Source: Laguncularia racemosa
Taxonomy: Eukaryota; Streptophyta; Magnoliopsida; Myrtales; Combretaceae
NCBI GenBank assembly: GCA_037954665.1
Contig: JBBMOL010000021.1
Span: 7,564,001 to 7,628,000 of the forward strand
Direction of reading: 5' to 3'
DNA length: 64,000 nucleotides
Shown: one piece after another, positions 59,701 to 64,000 of the stretch
How the letters are laid out: every line of letters begins with the position of its first letter
Numbering within the stretch: position 1 is the stretch's first letter
Made by a program: the position numbers and the translations under genes
Notes under the pieces: generated by a model
What the model saw: only the letters and a program-made list of their open reading frames with translations
What the model was told of the DNA's origin: nothing
Database searches by the model: none

Positions 59701-61165
59701 GATAACTAAAGAGTTTGCATTGTATTTAGACCATGAGGTTCTACAATACCTTAGTAGTCGAAAGAGGATTTACAACAGCATGTATGCTAGGTGGTGTCAA
59801 TTCTGTAGAAGTTTTCTTTCATGTTGAAGCATAAAGCAGCATAATAGAGTTGTTGATACATTAAATATGAGAACATATTTGTTACTAATATTGAGTATTA
59901 AGATAGTGGGATTTGAACAACTTAAAGGTCAGTATGTGCATGGTGAAGATTTTGTTGATATTTGGATAAAAACTTCTCAAAATCAGGCCGTTGATTGTTT
60001 TTATGTGCATGATGGATGCTTGATGTATGAGAATTAGTTGTGTTAGCCCAAAACATCCCTATATGAGTAAATGATTGGGGAAATACATGGAGGAGGTTTA
60101 GTAGGATACTTAAGTCAAGATAAGACTCTTAATACAACGAAAGAGAGATTTCAATAGCCACAGTTAAGAAGAGATCCATACAAGTTTGTTGAAAGATGTA
60201 TTATGTGTCTAAAGGCAAAGGGATAGTTTAAGAATATGGGAATGTATATGCCTTTACTTGTACCTCAAAATAGTTGGGAAGATTTATCTATGGATTTTAT
60301 ACTAAGGTTATAAGGAACTTGAAGAGGAGTTATTTTTTTTTTATTTTTTTATTTTGTAGTGGTTGCTAGAATTTCAAAGATAGTTCATTCTATCCCTTGT
60401 AGAAAGAATTCTGATGTAGCTGGCATTGTAAGACTGTTCTTCAAGGAACTTGTACAGTTGCATGAAGTTTCAAAGTTGATTACTTCTAATAGAGATAGTA
60501 AATTTGTGAGTTACTATTAGAGGACTTTGTGGAAGATGTTTGGTTCTTCTGTGAACTTCAACAGTATAGCTCATCCTTAAACTCATAGATAAACTGAAGT
60601 TGTAAACAGGACAGTGGGGTATTTGATTAGAAGTATCTTTGGAGATAAGCCAATGTGGTGGGATATCGCATTATCACAAGTGGAGTTTGTTCATAACAAT
60701 GTTGTTCATAGTGCAACAAAAAGATCGCCATTTTCTATGGTACATGCTAAGATTCCTTAACATACTTTTAATCCAATTAAGCTTCCTAAGGGTGAAGGGA
60801 CCAATGCCTTAGCCAAACACATGGTAGAACAAGTTGTTGAAGATCATAAATAAGTAAAGCAAAAACTAGAGGTTGCAAACCAAAAATATAAAGATGTAGT
60901 AGATAAACACAGAAGACTTGAGACTTTTAACATGGATGATCAAGTTATGATACATCTTCAAAGGGAAAGATTTCTAGCCAGAACTTATGGAAAATTTCAA
61001 CTAAAGAAGCATGATCCATATAAAGTGCTTTAGAAGATCAATGACAATATTTATGTGATTGATCTTCCTAAAATTTAGGTTTTTCCCAAACATTTAGTGT
61101 GGCGAATGTATCCTTGTTTCATGATTCTTTAGTTCCTTTATCTTCAAACTTGGGGTTGAGTTTTT
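56740..61165 (+). pseudogene. Gypsy C gag-pol, stop-riddled
   Basis: Readable pieces in order: gag (57150-57830); a protease segment where the catalytic motif reads IIDKGS instead of IIDSGS (58070-58370, ending LLFGRPKQYD); reverse transcriptase (SKIDLKNGYYHI near 58960, then CFDNILFYS near 59148, where FDDI is expected); RNase H (VECNASGLGIGAVLS near 59535, YDKEFYS near 59650); integrase (IHGGGLVGYL near 60085, SMDFI near 60290, TSNRDSKFV near 60485, TEVVNRTV near 60595); and an integrase C-terminus (MIHLQRERF near 60950). Catalytic changes and many stops mean no activity. Confidence 0.83.
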
Positions 61166-61180
61166 CCAAGTGGAGGAAAT

Positions 61181-61515
61181 TGATGTAGACAAATTAAATT
61201 TGCAAGTTATGGAATAGTTTAACCATTGGAAGCTTCAAAAGCCTAAGAACAAGAAGAATTAGAAACTATAAATTAAGAGCTAGAAGGTAGTTAGAAATTG
61301 TGTTTTAAACAAGATAGAATTTGTTAGTTTTATAATAAGAAAGTCTATTTTTGAGTGATTTAGTTTCCAATTAGAGAGAATTTAGTTTTCTTATTAATTT
61401 TAAGGTTTTTAATCTATAAATACTTAATAGACAATATAACAAGGGATGATCTTTTGATTATTATCAATAATATTAAGTGACAGTTCTTCCTTCATTCTAT
61501 TGTGTTTTTTATCCA
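61181..61515 (+). repeat. Gypsy C 3' LTR
   Basis: Begins TGATGTAGAC right after the polypurine tract. Its end is taken near where similarity to the 5' copy fades. Confidence 0.7.
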
Positions 61516-61724
61516 ATGATTTTTTTTCTTTAAAAATTAGTAAATATTTACTATATCTTGATTGGAAAGAGGCTGTTAGAGTATGTGATTCATACTACAC
61601 AAGCGTAAACATTAATGTGGGATGAGAGTATAAAACAAAGTGGAAATCTAGAGGCATTAGTATATTCGCTCATTAACATTCGTAAAAGAGATGTCAAAAT
61701 GACTAGTACTTATTTCTCTCATTA

Positions 61725-61872
61725 TTTTCACACAATTTGAAATCTCAAAGCTTTTATAGTGTTTAGTTTTATTAATTAATTTTTAACCTCATACTTTTCC
61801 GTTTTCACACGATTCGAAATCTCAAAGCTTTTATAGTGTTTAGTTTTATTAATTAATTTTTAACCTCATACT
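61725..61872 (+). repeat. 77-bp tandem duplication
   Basis: Copy 1 at 61725-61801 and copy 2 at 61802-61872 differ at only two positions in the shared 71 bases (CACACAATTTG and CACACGATTCG). Copy 2 ends exactly at the border of the gag-only retrotransposon. The near-identity indicates a recent event. Confidence 0.85.
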
Positions 61873-62166
61873 TGACGCAGCACGGAAGCTAAAACGAAAC
61901 GAATCCGAAATTGGATTGGTTTCACACAACAAAGACACACGCTTTGATGCGAATTAGGTTGCGCACAACCCGGAAATTGGAGAAAACTCTCTCTCAAAGT
62001 GTATTCAAATGTATATTAAAACATAACCCTAATCTGTCTGACAAAAGAGTATTTATACTTCCCCGTAAAATACCTAAAAGGGGGAAAATCTAAACGTACA
62101 CGTGGAAATAAATAATAATATACGCGTTTGGGCATGTGACGAGTGCAGTACACGGCCATGTCCCAA

Positions 62167-62262
62167 GCCGTGTCTTAACCCGTGTAAGCTTCTGTGAAAG
62201 TTCTGCAAGCCGTGTCCAAAGCCGTGCCCGGAACCGTGTCAGAGTCTGTGACAGTTCTGCAA
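62167..62262 (+). repeat. Diverged CCGTGTC units before the 73-bp array
   Basis: Two related units (starting 62167 and 62209; 42 and 54 bp) share GCCGTGTC, CCGTGT and TTCTGCAA with each other and the first half with the 73-bp units that follow. They look like an earlier stage of the same repeat growth. Confidence 0.7.
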
Positions 62263-62537
62263 GCCGTGTCTCAAGCCGTGCCCGGAACCGTGTCAGCCTC
62301 TGTCCTCCACTATGTCCAAACCCTACTATGCCCAGGCCGTGTCTCAAGCCGTGCCCGGAACCGTGTCAGCCTCTGTCCTCCACTATGTCCAAACCCTACT
62401 ATGCCCAGGCCGTGTCTCAAGCCGTGCCCGGAACCGTGTCAGCCTCTGTCCTCCACTATATCCAAGCCCTACTATGTCCAGGCCGTGTCTCAAGCCATGC
62501 TTGGAACCGTGTCAGCCTCTGTCTTCCACTATGTCCA
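62263..62537 (+). repeat. 73-bp tandem repeat array in the LTR
   Basis: Unit starts at 62263, 62336, 62409 and 62482; the last copy is partial. Each unit carries GCCGTGTCTCAAGCC, GTGCCCGGAACCGTGTCAGC, CCTCCACTATGTCC and a CCCTACTATG block. The array is GC-rich in an AT-rich window. All three plus-strand frames stay open across it, because 73 is not a multiple of three and no frame has a stop, so the open frames there are not evidence of a gene. Confidence 0.93.
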
Positions 62538-62646
62538 CATCATTCTCTTCCACCTGCAAAGAACTCGACCCCGAGTTCTCCATCACCCCGAGTTCTCCAT
62601 CATTCTCTCCCACCGGCAAAGAACTCGACCCCGAGTTCTCCTCTTG
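62538..62646 (+). repeat. 60-bp duplication at the LTR and polypurine border
   Basis: Copies start at 62538 and 62598, each with CATCATTCTCT(T/C)CCACC, GCAAAGAACTCGACCCCGAG and TTCTC. Each includes the pyrimidine tract that acts as polypurine tract on the minus strand. Confidence 0.85.
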
Positions 62647-63842
62647 TGAATATACTTTCCACGTCGTTCCCTCTCTTTGAATCGTCTTGATTTATCCCAT
62701 TTATCTCGTCGCTTGATCGTGATTCGCACTACATCAACTATCACACCCAGAGTAACACTTGTCATCGAATTTTCTATTAAATTTATTTGTGCATAATCCG
62801 GATGGATTTGAGTATTAATGGGATAATCACCGCCTGTGTCGCTAGGAAACAATAGAACAGTTGCACTTATTACCTCTAGCACTTCCTCTGGATTGACATA
62901 TAAGTTTTTGGGCAAAGCACTAAACTCTACATCCTTAATCTCCCTCGTTGGTGCGATGAATTGGCTCAGAGTATCCTCAGTCTTCGACTCTTCAGTTACC
63001 ACCATCACCTGCTCGTCATTCAACAATGGCGAGTCCACAATAGCTTCCTTACCAACACAATTTTCATAGGCTTCAATTGCTTTTCCATTGCCCCTACCAT
63101 CAACAATCAAGGTACTATGATTGTTAAGGGTCGAGTTTTCCTCTTGTTTGACCATCTCCTCTTTATAGACTTCTGGAATTAAATTTACTGGCTTAGGTGT
63201 TTGTGGAATTTCTTGAGGAAGGATTCGCTCGTAATCAAGGGGAAAGAACTTTTGTTCTAACAAGTATTGCATCATAAACCAAGTCCTCACCGGTTCTTTA
63301 CCCTTAAGACGTCTTACTCCTTGAAGTCGTTCCCACCAATACAATGCATCACCCCACAAACGACTCTCCACTAACTCTATCTTCATTCCCTCTGGAACCC
63401 TCATATGGTCAAAGAACCTTTGTATGTTCTCTACCCAAACCCAAAACTCATTCAGACTCTCGGTACCATCAAACTCCGATACAACATATTTAAATTGAGA
63501 AAAGATTTCATCTTTATACCTGCAATCACATTTGTTAGATCGTCTTACGCTACCATAGCCTCTTCTCCTAGGCAGATTACTAAAAATCTCGTCTTCATCA
63601 TCCGTATCATAAGTAACAGATCTGTTCCTTGGATCACCTTCCGGTCGTCTCCAATAAACCTGCCTGCTACCGTTGGTATTGGATCGATAGATCAGGGCCT
63701 CATGACGCTGTTCCTCTCGTCGGATTTTCTGATCCATGGTCTCCTCTACCGCCCTTCGTATTGGTTGCCCATAACGTAGGACTTCCGTACCTCGAACACC
63801 GTCAAGAATACGACCGCAGTCATCATCGTCGTTAGCCGACAT
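62583..63842 (-). CDS. Gag-like protein of the gag-only retrotransposon
   Basis: An intact 419-residue frame starting MSANDDDDCG, 15 bases after the primer-binding site. Residues 1-110 are charged (acidic tracts DDEDEIF and basic RRRGYGSVRR). Residues 113-208 match the retrotransposon gag capsid fold: FSQFKYVVSEFDGTESLNEF, RFFDHMRVPEGMKIELVESR, LWGDALYWWERLQG, GKEPVRTW and FPLDYERIL. The frame then leaves the usual gag path; the normal continuation and any CCHC knuckle are missing. Residues 210-360 are acidic with many Glu and Val. The C-terminus (371-415) is strongly basic (KRRDKWDKSRRFKERERRGK) and may bind RNA in place of the knuckle. The last codons run into the LTR start. It would coat its RNA but needs reverse transcriptase and integrase from another element. 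Confidence 0.88.
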   Translation of the reverse strand: MSANDDDDCGRILDGVRGTEVLRYGQPIRRAVEETMDQKIRREEQRHEALIYRSNTNGSRQVYWRRPEGDPRNRSVTYDTDDEDEIFSNLPRRRGYGSVRRSNKCDCRYKDEIFSQFKYVVSEFDGTESLNEFWVWVENIQRFFDHMRVPEGMKIELVESRLWGDALYWWERLQGVRRLKGKEPVRTWFMMQYLLEQKFFPLDYERILPQEIPQTPKPVNLIPEVYKEEMVKQEENSTLNNHSTLIVDGRGNGKAIEAYENCVGKEAIVDSPLLNDEQVMVVTEESKTEDTLSQFIAPTREIKDVEFSALPKNLYVNPEEVLEVISATVLLFPSDTGGDYPINTQIHPDYAQINLIENSMTSVTLGVIVDVVRITIKRRDKWDKSRRFKERERRGKYIHKRRTRGRVLCRWERMMENSG

Positions 63843-63857
63843 CCCCGCAGGAAATTA

Positions 63858-63873
63858 CCTTGCTCTGATACCA
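63858..63873 (-). other. Primer-binding site of the gag-only element
   Basis: TGGTATCAGAGCAAGG on the minus strand, two bases from the LTR end, complementary to initiator tRNA-Met for its first 12 bases. Confidence 0.88.
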
Positions 63874-63875
63874 AC

Positions 63876-64000
63876 TGACACAGCGCGGAAGCTAAAACGA
63901 AACGAATCCGAAATTGGATTGGTTTCACACAACAAAGACACACGCTTTGATGCGAATTAGGTTGCGCACAACCCGAAAATTGGAGAAAACTCTCTCTCAA
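63876..64000 (-). repeat. 5' LTR of the gag-only element, partial
   Basis: The first 125 bases seen here match the 3' LTR at 61873 with three differences, all transitions. The rest lies outside the window. Confidence 0.9.

Larger units (their letters stand above)
56360..61515 (+). mobile_element. Ty3/Gypsy retrotransposon (Gypsy C), ancient
   Basis: Plus-strand element with LTRs of about 340 bp (about 56360-56713 and 61181-61515), a degenerate initiator tRNA-Met primer-binding site (TGGTATTAGAGTAAG, 56724-56738) and a polypurine tract (GTGGAGGAAAT, 61170-61180). Gag, protease, reverse transcriptase, RNase H and integrase follow in Gypsy order. Dozens of stops make it the oldest-looking Gypsy here. 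Outer edges are approximate and no target duplication was seen. Confidence 0.85.
61873..62602 (-). repeat. 3' LTR of the gag-only element
   Basis: The left edge is fixed by similarity to 63876-64000. The right edge is at a CATCA followed on the minus strand by a purine tract (GGTGGGAGAGAA, 62603-62614). A second CATCA at 62538-62542 with a similar tract is an alternative edge, because a 60-bp segment is duplicated here. The LTR therefore spans about 670-730 bp. Confidence 0.75.
61873..64000 (-). mobile_element. Gag-only LTR retrotransposon (TR-GAG-like), cut by the window end
   Basis: The 3' LTR starts at 61873 (TGACGCAGCACGG on the plus strand) and the 5' LTR at 63876 (TGACACAGCGCGG). It has an initiator tRNA-Met primer-binding site at 63858-63873 and a single long frame at 62583-63842 with gag character. 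The space between primer-binding site and 3' LTR is only about 1.25 kb, so there is no protease, reverse transcriptase or integrase. The 125 bases of 5' LTR inside the window differ at 3 positions from the 3' LTR. Only one side is visible, so no target duplication can be checked (candidate ATACT at 61868-61872). Non-autonomous gag-only elements (TR-GAG) are known in plants. Confidence 0.88.

Noticed and set aside
62263..62537. CRISPR-like array
   Set aside because: The 73-bp units are directly adjacent with no unique spacers, and the context is a plant retrotransposon.
62136..62690. Three overlapping plus-strand frames of 122-184 codons rich in Cys, Pro, Arg and Ser
   Set aside because: They are translations of the stop-free 73-bp tandem repeats of an LTR. 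All three frames are open for the same reason and none has a start context or domain.

Overview
The window looks like nuclear DNA of a flowering plant, probably a eudicot. It is AT-rich, gene-poor and dominated by LTR retrotransposons of Ty1/Copia and Ty3/Gypsy type primed by initiator tRNA-Met. It also carries plant-type L1 LINE remnants, hAT-like MITEs and one STOP1-family C2H2 zinc-finger gene. Everything was read by eye; no searches or alignments were run, so family names rest on motifs.

Layout. 1-8 kb is the gene island: a short EALAMAG-type protein gene (3419-3694, +) with a TATA box and poly(A) signal, then a STOP1/STOP2-like transcription factor (5524-6738, -). 8-22 kb is a nest. A minus-strand Copia element (7998-22000) was hit by a complete minus-strand Gypsy element A (8388-14735, target duplication GTATA) and by a 3.2-kb element that is now a solo LTR (16684-19853, duplication GCTTC). 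22-26.5 kb holds a decayed minus-strand LINE. 26.5-34 kb is a plus-strand Gypsy element B, related to A. Its gag zinc knuckle is split by a second 3.0-kb solo LTR of the same family in the opposite orientation (29012-32055, duplication TTAAG), and most of its pol is deleted. 35.7-36.7 kb is a second LINE fragment (+).

36.7-46.8 kb is very AT-rich. It holds diverged tandem units (38.9-41.3 kb) interrupted by a candidate 0.7-kb solo LTR, and two MITEs with GGTTYGG-type ends. 46.8-51.6 kb is a dead plus-strand Copia. 54.5 kb carries a second EALAMAG-type gene with a G-box and TATA box, apparently a paralogue of the first. 56.4-61.5 kb is an old, stop-riddled plus-strand Gypsy C. From 61.9 kb to the window end is a young minus-strand retrotransposon carrying one intact gag-like frame and no pol. 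Its LTR contains GC-rich 73-bp tandem repeats.

How the parts relate. Only the STOP1-like gene and the two short genes look like host genes. The paralogous pair now lies 51 kb apart, with almost all the intervening DNA made of transposons, which suggests an old local duplication later pushed apart. The target-site duplications give an order of insertion. The Copia at 8-22 kb is older than Gypsy A (about 4% LTR divergence by hand count) and than solo LTR 1. Gypsy B is older than solo LTR 2. The gag-only element is among the youngest insertions (3 differences in the 125 comparable LTR bases).
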